A DNA stretch of 64,000 bases. Origin: Fibrisoma montanum. GTDB taxonomy: Bacteria; Bacteroidota; Bacteroidia; Cytophagales; Spirosomataceae. Numbering within the stretch: the first letter of the stretch is position 1; each line of letters opens with the position of its first letter. The position numbers and the translations under genes are program-made. The stretch spans positions 62,001 to 126,000 of the forward strand of contig NZ_QXED01000014.1 in assembly GCF_003583365.1 (NCBI RefSeq), in the 5' to 3' direction. Positions 17,091 through 25,824 of this stretch are shown here, piece after piece. The notes under the pieces were generated by a model. It saw only the letters and a program-made list of their open reading frames with translations, searched no databases and was not told the origin of the DNA.

Positions 17091-17516
17091 TCAATATTTG
17101 GTACCAGAGCTGCTTACGATAATACCTGTGTTATGATAGATGGGATAGATACTGGTAGTAGATGAGATTAACTTTGTATGCAGCCTAACAGGGTTAAAGG
17201 CTTCTCCACAAGCCTTTTGGAACGCATTAATATCTACTATATTCCTTACCCTTACATCAGCAGAACGCTTCTCAAGTGCTCTGATTAAACTTACAATCAG
17301 TCTGGCGTTGTCTCGACTAGCTTTACAAATAAACAGATCGACACCGCTCTCTAACTGATAATACAGGCCTATCAATTCAGTATTCAAGTCACAACTGGTA
17401 AGCTGCTTTGTTTGCTTTTTGGCTCCCAGCAAGACCATACAAGCCAGAGTGATAAGTCCCATTAAGAACAGAAGATGTGTCATCAGGTCTGCTTCTAAGA
17501 TTCGTTGTAACGCCAT
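17091..17516 (-). CDS. Hypothetical protein with one N-terminal membrane segment
   Basis: Not recognised. 141 residues, or 130 if it starts at the Met at codon 12. A hydrophobic segment (MTHLLFLMGLITLACMVLLG) is followed by a mixed soluble domain that contains LESGVDLFICKASRDNARLIVSLI. It might be an inner-membrane-anchored protein with its domain in the cytoplasm or periplasm. It is AT-rich like its neighbours and stands alone between a lipoprotein gene and a TonB receptor. Confidence 0.45.
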   Translation of the reverse strand: MALQRILEADLMTHLLFLMGLITLACMVLLGAKKQTKQLTSCDLNTELIGLYYQLESGVDLFICKASRDNARLIVSLIRALEKRSADVRVRNIVDINAFQKACGEAFNPVRLHTKLISSTTSIYPIYHNTGIIVSSSGTKY

Positions 17517-17713
17517 GGGTCGTTTTGTGGATTAATGAATTTGTTATATAAACTAACGATATTAATAAAACGTCCTTAATTGTCAGATTATCACGGTCGT
17601 TGACAATTTTTTACAATAATAAACTATGTAGCTGTTCAAAGTGAAACATTACCAGTCCGGAAACTGACAATTAGCCTAAGAATCGCTTTTGGTTGATCTA
17701 CCCGCACAAACAC

Positions 17714-17721
17714 TACCTTTG
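17714..17721 (+). promoter_or_regulatory. Bacteroidota promoter for the 17742 TonB receptor
   Basis: TACCTTTG (TAnnTTTG) lies 20 nt before the ATG. A TTTTGGTTG stretch at 17687-17695 sits 18-22 nt upstream of it and fits the -33 TTG element, so both halves are present. Confidence 0.65.
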
Positions 17722-17741
17722 CCGGGTTAGTTAACCCAAGC

Positions 17742-19853
17742 ATGAATCGACGCCTACTTGCAGTCTGTATACTTTGCCCCTGCCTGGCCACCGCCCAGGA
17801 TAGTCTTTCCACTACGTCGCCGGTCAATTCGCAGGGCCGACTGACGGACGATACGCTCCATCTGAACGAAGTGACCGTGACGGGATACGCCACGAACCGG
17901 CGTCTGCTCGAAACGGCCGCGTCGGTGGGCCTGCTGACAGCCCGGGATCTGAACCGCCGTTTTGGTACGCCCACGCTGGTTCCGGCGTTCAATACGTTGC
18001 CGGGGGTTCGGGCCGATGAGCGGTCGCCGGGGAGTTATCGGCTGTCGATTCGGGGGAGTCTGATCCGTTCGCCGTTTGGGGTGCGGAACGTAAAGGTGTA
18101 CTGGAATGAACTGCCGCTCACCGATGCCGGTGGCAATACGCCCCTGAATGCGCTGGATGTCCGGTCGCTGGGTCGGGTTGAAGTAATCAAAGGGCCATCG
18201 GGAAGTCTCTACGGGGCTGGTACGGGCGGCACCGTCCTGTTTGGCGGTCTGGCGGTACCGGCGGGGCGCTCGTCGGTCGAGGTGTCGGCGCTGGGTGGGT
18301 CGTACGGGTTGTACGGCAACGGTCTGACCTTGCAGACGGGTAAAAACAACGCGGCTGTTTCGCTGAGCTACAACCACCTGCAAAGCGATGGCTACCGTGA
18401 GAACAGCGCCCTCGTACGGGACAACATCAGTCTGGTCAGTTCGTTCAATGTCAGTCCCAAACGCACAATTTCGATGCTGGGCTTCTATTCGGACCTCTAT
18501 TACCAGACTCCCGGCGGACTAACCGAAGCGCAGTTTCGGGCCAATCCCCGGCAGGCCCGTCCCGGTACCCGCGTTACGCCCGGCAGTGTTGAACAACGGG
18601 CGGCCATTTATCAGAAGCTGGGCTATCTGGGCGTTTCGCAGGAATACCGCTGGAACGACCGCATCCAGAATACGACGGTTCTCTACGGATCAATCACCGA
18701 CTTTGCGAACCCATTCATTACCAATTACGAACGCCGGGCCGATCAGGGCCTTGGTGGGCGCACAATCACCCAGGTACGTTTCCCGAACGGACCGCTGCCC
18801 ACGACACTGACCATCGGGGCCGAATACCAGCGTAATTTTACCGTGACGCGCAACTACGGCAACCGGCGCGGCACTGCCGATACGCTACAGACCGACGACG
18901 AGCTGCGGGCGCAGCAGTCGGTGGTTTTTCTGCAAACCGAAACCACGCTGCCCGCCCGGCTGCTGCTGACGGCGGGCCTGAGCCGGAACGAGCTGCGCTA
19001 CGATTTTACCCGCTTCTCAATCCGACCCGTATCGCCCCAGCGCCGGACGTTCGATCCGGTTTGGCTGCCCCGGGTGGCGTTGCTGCGTACCTTCGGTCCG
19101 AACGTATCGGTGTTTGCCAGCATCAGTACGGGCTATTCGGGGCCGACAAGCCTGGAAGTGCTGTCGTCGACCGGCCAGTTTAATCCGACGCTGGAGCCGG
19201 AGCGGGGCGTCAACTACGAAGTGGGAGTCCGTGGGTCAGCTTTGAGCAGCCGACTGCGGTTCGATGTAGCGGCCTACCAGTTTCAGCTCCGGCAAACCAT
19301 CGTCCGGCGGTCAGCGGATAATGGTGCTGAGTTTTTTGTCAACGCCGGGCGCACGGATCAGCAGGGGCTGGAAGCACAGCTATCCTACGACTTTGTAAGT
19401 CCGGTTTCAAGGTCGTCGTCCCTGTTTTCCCTGCTGCGGCTCTGGCAAAACGTGAACCTGACCGACTACCGCTTCCGGAACTACCAGCAGGGGGCCACCG
19501 ATGTTTCCGACAAGCGGGTGCCCGGTATTGCCCCCACGACGCTCATCAGCGGGTTTGACGCCGAACTACGGCTGGGATTTTACGCCCACCTGACGTATCA
19601 GTTTCTGAATCCGTTTCCCCTCGATGAGGCCAACACGGCCCAGGCTGATCCAACCCGGTTGCTACAGGCCACGGTCGGATTCCGGCGCACGTTTGCCAGC
19701 CGCTGGACGCTCGATCTGTACGCCAGTGGTGATAACCTGCTGAACCAGACCTATTCGCTGGGCTACGACCTGAACGCCTTTGGTGGCCGCTACTTCAACG
19801 CGGCTGCCCCCCGAAACGGCGTGGCCGGTGCGCGACTGCGTGTACGCTGGTAG
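17742..19853 (+). CDS. TonB-dependent receptor, siderophore type
   Basis: A 703-residue outer-membrane receptor. A short signal (about 1-19, ending CLATAQ) leads straight to a TonB-box-like stretch (LHLNEVTVTGYATNRR) and a plug domain (about 55-160, with GVRADERSPGSYRLSIRG and RVEVIKGPSGSLYGAGTGG). A 22-strand-type barrel follows, with a C-terminal GARLRVRW. It lacks the carboxypeptidase-like domain of the other receptors, and the length and plug match siderophore or metal-chelate receptors of the FecA/FhuA kind. The ligand is not identifiable and no Fur box was recognised. Its stop lies 4 bp from the stop of the convergent membrane gene. Confidence 0.88.
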   Translation: MNRRLLAVCILCPCLATAQDSLSTTSPVNSQGRLTDDTLHLNEVTVTGYATNRRLLETAASVGLLTARDLNRRFGTPTLVPAFNTLPGVRADERSPGSYRLSIRGSLIRSPFGVRNVKVYWNELPLTDAGGNTPLNALDVRSLGRVEVIKGPSGSLYGAGTGGTVLFGGLAVPAGRSSVEVSALGGSYGLYGNGLTLQTGKNNAAVSLSYNHLQSDGYRENSALVRDNISLVSSFNVSPKRTISMLGFYSDLYYQTPGGLTEAQFRANPRQARPGTRVTPGSVEQRAAIYQKLGYLGVSQEYRWNDRIQNTTVLYGSITDFANPFITNYERRADQGLGGRTITQVRFPNGPLPTTLTIGAEYQRNFTVTRNYGNRRGTADTLQTDDELRAQQSVVFLQTETTLPARLLLTAGLSRNELRYDFTRFSIRPVSPQRRTFDPVWLPRVALLRTFGPNVSVFASISTGYSGPTSLEVLSSTGQFNPTLEPERGVNYEVGVRGSALSSRLRFDVAAYQFQLRQTIVRRSADNGAEFFVNAGRTDQQGLEAQLSYDFVSPVSRSSSLFSLLRLWQNVNLTDYRFRNYQQGATDVSDKRVPGIAPTTLISGFDAELRLGFYAHLTYQFLNPFPLDEANTAQADPTRLLQATVGFRRTFASRWTLDLYASGDNLLNQTYSLGYDLNAFGGRYFNAAAPRNGVAGARLRVRW

Positions 19854-19857
19854 ATGG

Positions 19858-20271
19858 TTACGCGGATCGGGGCCGGTGCTTCGTCAGCGCGAGTCGCAGG
19901 CTGAAAACCGCCAGCAGGAGGGTCAACGGCGTAAACGCGAGTTTCTCAAACTCATTCAGCGAAGCTAGATTGGCCACCGTGTTGACCGCAAACAACCCAG
20001 CCATCAGCCACAGTGCTATATTGATCAGCAACGGCAGAAAGTTGACGCGGAGAAGTCCGGCTCGTATGGCGACAACCACCAGCATGAAGGCATTTATGGC
20101 GATGGACGTCAGTTCAAAGCGTACCATCTGCGTATCGGAGGTCAGGCGGCCACCCCAGACGATGGTGTAAGGAATAACGTGCAGCAGAACCAGCAGGTGA
20201 AAGACAATAACCAGCGACAGCACAGCCAGCAGGCCGTTGGCTGCGAACCGTTCGGAAATAAGCGTTTTCAT
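19858..20271 (-). CDS. Small four-helix integral membrane protein
   Basis: A 137-residue membrane protein if started at ATG 20271 (MKTLISERFAANG); the frame opens 15 codons earlier. Four hydrophobic segments are visible: about GLLAVLSLVIVFHLLVLLHV, FELTSIAINAFMLVVVAIRA, FLPLLINIALWLMAGLFAVN and LAFTPLTLLLAVFSLRLAL. No catalytic motif or known family. It converges on the siderophore-type receptor with only 4 bp between stops, so the genes share no obvious terminator. Its upstream side faces the orphan DUF4242 fragment. Confidence 0.65.
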   Translation of the reverse strand: MKTLISERFAANGLLAVLSLVIVFHLLVLLHVIPYTIVWGGRLTSDTQMVRFELTSIAINAFMLVVVAIRAGLLRVNFLPLLINIALWLMAGLFAVNTVANLASLNEFEKLAFTPLTLLLAVFSLRLALTKHRPRSA

Positions 20272-20345
20272 GAAAAGCAGACTAACAACAGCTCTGTAGC
20301 GTGTTGTGGTCGTCAAAAGTAATGCCGGACGGCAGGCCTACAAAA

Positions 20346-20376
20346 ATCCGACCCACCGATGGGCGGTGGGTCGGAT
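20346..20376 (-). terminator. Terminator hairpin in the left repeat copy
   Basis: ATCCGACCCACCG pairs with CGGTGGGTCGGAT around a 5-nt loop. Read on the minus strand it is followed by five T. An exact copy of the DUF4242 terminator at 37065-37095. Confidence 0.8.
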
Positions 20377-20394
20377 GAGCGAACGAATACTGCC

Positions 20395-20537
20395 TTAAGC
20401 GGCTACGTCGGCCGTAGTCGGGTCGATGATCGTTGCTACCTCAGCGACCGAATTCGCCGGGAAGCCACCCTGTTCAGCGTGTTCGCGGATCATCTTTTCG
20501 TTGGGAGCAATGTATACGCAGTAAATTTTGTCGCCTG
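20395..20537 (-). pseudogene. Orphan 3' fragment of a DUF4242 gene
   Basis: Encodes, without change, the last 47 residues and stop codon of the intact DUF4242 protein at 37114-37395 (GDKIYCVYIAPNEKMIREHA and onward). Upstream of 20537 the reading frame keeps only a trace of likeness (THSCLPGDK against LHSYVTGDK), with no start codon or family N-terminus. It is a decapitated remnant, made by partial duplication or by insertion of the island into the original gene. Confidence 0.85.
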
Positions 20538-20625
20538 GTAAGCAGCTGTGCGTCACTCCGTTTGTCTGTACAGCTCTCGAAAATTGCTACATAAAACAAG
20601 TTGACTATGTACGTATTTATAATAG

Positions 20626-20659
20626 AAATGGCCGTTAATATCATGATTAACGGCCATTT
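20626..20659 (-). terminator. Terminator of the susCD operon
   Basis: AAATGGCCGTTAAT (20626-20639) is perfectly inverted at 20646-20659 around a 6-nt loop. It lies 30 bp after the susD-like stop on the minus strand. Confidence 0.7.
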
Positions 20660-20688
20660 TCGGAATACTACCTATGATTTAGTTTACC

Positions 20689-22266
20689 CTACCAACCTGG
20701 ATTCTGTTTGATATTTGGATTTCGTTCAATGACCGTCGTTGGAATTGGAAACAACCGGAATTTCGGATCCGCGATGCGACTACGGTCAATGACCAGCTTT
20801 GGTCGTTCCGCTTTGGTAGGAACTGCTCCCACCGACGCCTGTGACACCCGTTCGATGAAGATGTCATAAAAGCGCAGGCCATCAAACCACCCGTGCGCTT
20901 CCATAACCAGTTCCTTCCGGCGCTCAGTGTACAAGGCCTGGCGGAACCGCTGGTAGTCCAGACCCGTCAGGTCAACCTGCGCATCGGGTGAAGTAATGCT
21001 TTTTCCAAACGCCCGCCGACGTACCCGGTTAATCAGGTCGTACGCTTCCGCATTGGGACCTTTGTTCACCTCGTTCAAAGCTTCGGCCAGCATCAGCAAG
21101 ACGTCGGCGTAGCGCAGCACAATAAAATTAGGCTCCTCTTTGTCGAGGTCGGCGGTTCTGTTGAAGTCAACGTTCTTGCGGAAGCCGGGGGTATCCTGCG
21201 GAAAACCGTTGGCAGTTGGGTTGGCCGGGTCAAACTTAACCACCTGCCCGTTCCGCAGAAACTGGTTGTCGAACGTAACGTCTAGGCGGGTGTCGCCCGG
21301 GTTGTACGATTTATAAAAATCCAGTTCTACGTTCATCGTCTGGAATGAACTAGCGTAGGTGTTGCCCGTGTTGGCCGTTGAAATCTGCCGGGTCAGCCGC
21401 CCACCCAATCCCGACGTACGCGTCAGCTGAATATCGAAAATTACCTCCGCATTGTTTTCGTTGGTTTCGTAATCCCAGAGTTTGGCGAAACTGGCCTCCA
21501 GCGCGTGATCACCGTCCGTGATGACCTCCCGTAAGGTCGTTACGGCCTTTTGGTAGTCGTCTGGCTGCGCCAGTCCGGTAACGGTGGCACGGGTCAGGTA
21601 AACCTTTCCCAACAGCGTCTTGGCCGCACTACGGCTCGCACGACCTCGGTCAGCGGCTCCGTACGTTTTTACCGAAGGTAAATTGTCCTTGGCAAACGTC
21701 AGGTCTTCGATAATCTGCTGATAAACGCGTGATGCCGGTGCGGCTTCCACCTGCAGGTTATCGAGGCTGCGGGTTTCAGTAAGCAGCAGAGGCAGATCCC
21801 CGTAAAGCCGCACGCCGTTGAAATACGCCAGCGCCCGCAAAAAACGAGCCTCCCCTAAAATCCGCTTTTTCAGCGTTTCGTCCATGGCGATGCGGGGCAC
21901 GTTGTCCAGCACGGCGTTGGCGCGGTTGATAATCTGATAGGTGTTCTGGTAGATTCCACTTACATCACCGACGCGAGTATTCCAGGTATCCAGCCGTCCA
22001 AAATCCACCGATTGGTCCCATAGGATGCTGGTGACGGCTTCAGTCGGCAGTTCGTTTATGGCCAGCATATTGTAGCCATAGTAGTTGCCGTCGTTATCGT
22101 AGAATTTCTTGTAAACACCATTAACGGCCGCCTGGGCATCTTTGGCGTTGGCATAGAAATTACCCGGCGACAGGAAGCTGTAGGCTTCTTCTTCCAGGAA
22201 CTGTTCGTGGCAACTACTTAGCGACAACATAGCCGTGAGCGCCAGAAAGGTTGATATTTTTTTCAT
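20689..22266 (-). CDS. SusD/RagB-family glycan-binding lipoprotein
   Basis: A surface lipoprotein of 525 residues that captures oligosaccharide and covers the SusC channel. The signal MKKISTFLALTAMLSLSSC ends in a lipobox at Cys19. The body is the TPR-like SusD fold, with a hallmark N-terminal YAWDxW-like region (here DWDQSVDFGRLDTW-like), ARFLRALAYFNGVRLYGDLPL, and the C-terminal FRQALYTERRKELVMEAHGWFDGLRFYDI. It starts 19 bp after the SusC gene, so they form one operon. Binding specificity cannot be read from sequence; neighbours GH16 and GH74 point to beta-glucan or xyloglucan. Confidence 0.93.
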   Translation of the reverse strand: MKKISTFLALTAMLSLSSCHEQFLEEEAYSFLSPGNFYANAKDAQAAVNGVYKKFYDNDGNYYGYNMLAINELPTEAVTSILWDQSVDFGRLDTWNTRVGDVSGIYQNTYQIINRANAVLDNVPRIAMDETLKKRILGEARFLRALAYFNGVRLYGDLPLLLTETRSLDNLQVEAAPASRVYQQIIEDLTFAKDNLPSVKTYGAADRGRASRSAAKTLLGKVYLTRATVTGLAQPDDYQKAVTTLREVITDGDHALEASFAKLWDYETNENNAEVIFDIQLTRTSGLGGRLTRQISTANTGNTYASSFQTMNVELDFYKSYNPGDTRLDVTFDNQFLRNGQVVKFDPANPTANGFPQDTPGFRKNVDFNRTADLDKEEPNFIVLRYADVLLMLAEALNEVNKGPNAEAYDLINRVRRRAFGKSITSPDAQVDLTGLDYQRFRQALYTERRKELVMEAHGWFDGLRFYDIFIERVSQASVGAVPTKAERPKLVIDRSRIADPKFRLFPIPTTVIERNPNIKQNPGW

Positions 22267-22285
22267 GCTTAATTGAATAGATGGG

Positions 22286-25200
22286 TCAAAACTCGACGGT
22301 TAGTCCCGCCATATACGTCTTAGCCAGTGGGTAAGCGCCAAAATCAATGCCCTGGTTGATGGTGGATTGGCCCCGGTCGTTCACTTCAGGATTGTAGCCC
22401 GTGTATTTGGTGAACGTAAGTACGTTCTGCGCGGCTACGTACACGCGGGCCTGCTTAAGAAAGGGTTTATTCTTAACCGGCAGGGTGTACCCTAACCGAA
22501 TATTACGCAACCGGAGAAACGAACCGTCTTCAACAAAGAAATCGACATACTCATCAGCCGTAGGGGTGTTGTTGTAACCTGAACCACCGATCATAGGCAG
22601 CGTGCCGCCCGGATTCTGGGGGCTCCATGAGTCGTACAGCGTGCCCTTCGCTAGATTGTGGCGGCCCAGGGTCGCGTACAAATCCCGTTTGGTTGCGTTC
22701 AGCACGGAATTGCCATATACACCCTGGAAGAAGAAGTACAGTTCAAAGTTTTTGTAATTAAAGGTATTGTTCCAGCCGTAGATAAACTTGGGAGCCGGGT
22801 TGCCCAGAACGGTTCGGTCGTTTCCGTCCAGCTTGCCGTCGCCATTAACGTCTACGTAGCGAACATCACCAGGTTTGGCCGTGGGTTGTACCGAGGCTTT
22901 CACGTCTTCCGCTGTTTTGAAAATACCCGCCGTTTTGTAGCCGTAGAACAACCCAACCGGCTCGCCAACCTGCAGCATATTGCCTCGCCAGCGGTAATCG
23001 AACGTGAGCAGCGGGCCAAATACCTGATTCACCGTTGATAAAGCCAGCACTTTGCTGCGGTTGGCCGACCAGTTCAAATCCGTCCGCCAGCGCAGTGGGC
23101 CATCCAGTACGTAGCCGCCCAGCGTTAATTCAATGCCCTGATTCTGAATGTTGCCTACGTTTCCCTGCGTCGACGAGTAGCCTGAGTTAAGGGGTAGGCT
23201 GATGTCGAAGAGCAGGTCAGTCGTTTTCTTGAAATAGTAATCTGCCGTCAGCGAAAGCCGGTCATTGAATAAACTCGCATCCAGACCGATATCTGTTTGC
23301 GTGGTCGTTTCCCACTTCAGGTCAGGATTCCCGATGGCGGTGGGCGTCAGACCCGTCACCCGTTGTCGGTTAAAGGTGTAGTCAGAATTAGTAATGCGGG
23401 TCAGCGAGCGGTAGGGACCAATTTCCTGATTACCGATCTGACCAATACTGGCCCGCAGTTTCAAGTCGCTGATGAACCGAACCTGCTTGATAAACGGCTC
23501 TTCGCCCAGTTTCCAGCCAAGGGCCAGCGACGGAAAGAACCCCCACTTGTTATTCGCTCCGAAGCGGGATGAACCATCGGCCCGCGCCGATAGCGTAGCC
23601 AGGTACTTGTCTTTGAAGATGTAGCTGATGCGGCCCAGGTACGACGCTAGTGACCAGCGGTTTTTGGACGAGAAGATGCCCGGTCCACCCACCTGTGTTC
23701 CGGCCCCGATGTTTTCGAAGCCGAACGCGTCCGTCACAAAAATGCTGTTCGACATCCCGCGGAATTGCTGCGTCCGCTGCTGAAGTTCGTAGACACCTGT
23801 CACAGTAAGCTGGTGCGCCCCAAATGTTTTGTTGTAGGTGAGCTGATTGGTATTGATCCAGCTGTAGGCCGCCGTTGTTCCAATGGAAGCTGAGCCCTGG
23901 GCCGTCAGGTCGCGTTCTCCTTCTCCCGCGAAATAGTAATCCCGCTCCCGGTTATCAATATCGGTACCGAGTGTCACCCGCAGGTTTAGCCCATCCAGGA
24001 TGCGAAAATCACCGAATATGTTTCCCAGAATACGGTTTGAGGTCGTCAGGTCCGTTGTCGATTCAATGAGCTGAACCGGGTTCGTCCGGCCAAAGGGCGA
24101 CATAGGGCTGGGTTCGTCTTCCCGACGCGAATAAAGCCCGTTGTTGAGCCGAATGGGCAGGATGGGCAGGTATTGCAGCGATGCGTGTACCGCTCCCGCA
24201 TTGGCGTTACCCATTCCTCCGTCCACAATCTGGTTGTTGAGTGTCCGGCTCACCGTCAGGCTGGTGCCCGCCTTGAAGCGGTTGCTGATCTGGGCATCGA
24301 GATTCGTACGCAGGGAGTACCGCTTAAAATTCGACTTCTTCACCACGCCATCCTGATTAAAGTAGTTACCCGAAATAGCGTACTGAACCTTTTCGGAACC
24401 ACCCGAGAACGAAAGCTGGTAGTTCGAGATGGGAGCCGTCTGGAAAATCTCCTTTTGCCAGTTTGTGCCTTCGCCGGTCAACAGGGAGTTCCAGTCAGCC
24501 TGGTTATTGAATGTCGGGATGGTCTGGGGCGTATAGTACTGGGGTTGGCCAAGATTGGTAGCCTCCTGGTTTAAAAACTGAGCAAATTCCCGACCGTTCA
24601 GTACGTCGATGGTCCTGTCAACCTGCTGCACACCATGATACACGTCCAGATTTACTTTACCCTGACCGGCCTTTCCGCGCCGTGTCGTAATCAGCACGAC
24701 GCCATTGGCCCCGCGAGACCCGTAGACGGCCGTAGCCGACGCGTCTTTCAACACCTCAATTGATTCAATATCGTTCGGGTTCAGCGACGCCAGTGCGTTC
24801 GGGGAGGTGCGATAACCACCCAGTCGGCCGCCCGAGGGATTGGCTTCGTCGTTATTGTTGTAGATCGGAAAGCCGTCAACCACGTACAGCGGTTCGTTCC
24901 CGCCGTTAATGGAATTGCCTCCGCGAATGCGCACCGAAATACCACCGCCCGGGGCCGAAGACGCCTGCGTAACCTGAATGCCGGCTGCCCGCCCCTGTAG
25001 ACCCTGCTCCAGCGACACGGTGGGCATCTGCCTGATTTCATCGGCTTTAACGGTTGATACGGACCCGGTCAGATCGCTCTTTTTAACCGTACCGTACCCA
25101 ACGACCACCACTTCGTTCAGCGATTTGATGTCCGTTTCCAGTTGAACGGTCAGGTTGCTGCGAGCGCCAAGTGCGACCTCTCGCGTTAGGTAGCCGATGT

Positions 25201-25447
25201 ACGAGAAGACCAGCGTCGCATTCGCCGACGATTCTGGCACATTCAGCGTAAACCGGCCTTTGCTTTCGGTTGTAGTACCGGTTGACGTATTTTTTAATAC
25301 GACCGTTACGCCCGGTAAGGGTTCGTTGTTGGCATCAGTCACCAGTCCAGTGACCATTCGGCTTTGGCCCAGAGCCCAGTTCGACAAGCCTGTACATGTC
25401 AGTAGTAAAACTAGACATCTACCTAAAAAAGGGTATTTGTTCATCAT
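22286..25447 (-). CDS. SusC/RagA-family TonB-linked outer-membrane transporter
   Basis: A 1053-residue outer-membrane channel that imports oligosaccharides with its SusD partner. In order: signal peptide (about 1-27), carboxypeptidase-regulatory-like domain (about 30-115, VTGLVTDANNEPLPGVTVVL), the SusC signature LNEVVVVGYGTVKKSDLTGSV at about 114-134, the plug (to about 240, with VRIRGGNSINGGNEPLYVVDGFP and SATAVYGSRGANGVVLITT) and the barrel. Either of two adjacent ATGs (25447 or 25444) can start it. A LacI-type operator pair lies 164 bp upstream, so repression by the divergent regulator is likely. It is first in an operon with the SusD gene. Confidence 0.95.
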   Translation of the reverse strand: MMNKYPFLGRCLVLLLTCTGLSNWALGQSRMVTGLVTDANNEPLPGVTVVLKNTSTGTTTESKGRFTLNVPESSANATLVFSYIGYLTREVALGARSNLTVQLETDIKSLNEVVVVGYGTVKKSDLTGSVSTVKADEIRQMPTVSLEQGLQGRAAGIQVTQASSAPGGGISVRIRGGNSINGGNEPLYVVDGFPIYNNNDEANPSGGRLGGYRTSPNALASLNPNDIESIEVLKDASATAVYGSRGANGVVLITTRRGKAGQGKVNLDVYHGVQQVDRTIDVLNGREFAQFLNQEATNLGQPQYYTPQTIPTFNNQADWNSLLTGEGTNWQKEIFQTAPISNYQLSFSGGSEKVQYAISGNYFNQDGVVKKSNFKRYSLRTNLDAQISNRFKAGTSLTVSRTLNNQIVDGGMGNANAGAVHASLQYLPILPIRLNNGLYSRREDEPSPMSPFGRTNPVQLIESTTDLTTSNRILGNIFGDFRILDGLNLRVTLGTDIDNRERDYYFAGEGERDLTAQGSASIGTTAAYSWINTNQLTYNKTFGAHQLTVTGVYELQQRTQQFRGMSNSIFVTDAFGFENIGAGTQVGGPGIFSSKNRWSLASYLGRISYIFKDKYLATLSARADGSSRFGANNKWGFFPSLALGWKLGEEPFIKQVRFISDLKLRASIGQIGNQEIGPYRSLTRITNSDYTFNRQRVTGLTPTAIGNPDLKWETTTQTDIGLDASLFNDRLSLTADYYFKKTTDLLFDISLPLNSGYSSTQGNVGNIQNQGIELTLGGYVLDGPLRWRTDLNWSANRSKVLALSTVNQVFGPLLTFDYRWRGNMLQVGEPVGLFYGYKTAGIFKTAEDVKASVQPTAKPGDVRYVDVNGDGKLDGNDRTVLGNPAPKFIYGWNNTFNYKNFELYFFFQGVYGNSVLNATKRDLYATLGRHNLAKGTLYDSWSPQNPGGTLPMIGGSGYNNTPTADEYVDFFVEDGSFLRLRNIRLGYTLPVKNKPFLKQARVYVAAQNVLTFTKYTGYNPEVNDRGQSTINQGIDFGAYPLAKTYMAGLTVEF

Positions 25448-25824
25448 GTTTATTTTATACTTTTTCTATTTTGCTGGTTTGTGAAATTCGGGCAGATAAC
25501 TCATCTGTATGGGGTAAAGACTTTGCCGGTGGACAGAAACGTATTTCTAAGCTAGGGCCATTTATGGCGCTCCGCAATGATTTTTTAGTTAGAAAATAAG
25601 ATTTTTTTTACTTTAACGTTGCCGAAAACGTTAAAGCCCGTTACCGAAAAAGTACTCTGCTTTGATGCAGTTGAAGATTCTGTGTATATTTCCGTCTGGA
25701 GGGGGGTAGTGAACTTGCTTGCCTAAACCCCAATGCTGAACTTGCTCTACCTCGCTTTACTTGATTTAATAAATTGTATTTATTCGCTATCGAGCGAAAA
25801 GGCTGCCAGTGCTTCCACTTACGT
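25448..25824. other. Divergent control region between susC and lacI-type gene
   Basis: These 377 bp separate the divergent SusC and LacI-type genes. They contain the operator pair at 25611-25636. A near-palindrome AATAAA-TTGTA-TTTATT lies at about 25769-25785, close to the regulator start. No TAnnTTTG element was clear on either strand, and there is no gene. Confidence 0.55.
25611..25636. promoter_or_regulatory. LacI-type operator pair upstream of susC
   Basis: CTTTAACGTT (25611-25620), 6-bp spacer, AACGTTAAAG (25627-25636). Two AACGTT cores centred on CpG, as in LacI-family operators, lie 12 bp apart and are mirror images. The same design recurs at 28572-28597 and, fused into one 14-bp palindrome, at 28913-28926. 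Confidence 0.7.

Larger units (their letters stand above)
20342..20537. repeat. 196-bp exact direct repeat, left copy
   Basis: Identical base for base to 37061-37256 over 196 bp, in the same orientation. It contains the last 47 codons and terminator of a DUF4242 gene (minus strand). After 20537 the match is weaker (AGCTGTG at 20544-20550 still aligns) and then lost. The two copies bracket the carbohydrate island. Confidence 0.95.
20272..20688. other. Island left border, no intact gene
   Basis: These 417 bp between the small membrane gene and the susD-like gene hold the left copy of the 196-bp direct repeat, with its orphan DUF4242 fragment and hairpin, and the susD terminator. Nothing else coding is supported. 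Confidence 0.7.

Noticed and set aside
20359-20541. Small plus-strand frames in the left and right repeat copies
   Set aside because: They are antisense to the DUF4242 3' end, whose reading frame is confirmed by the intact gene.
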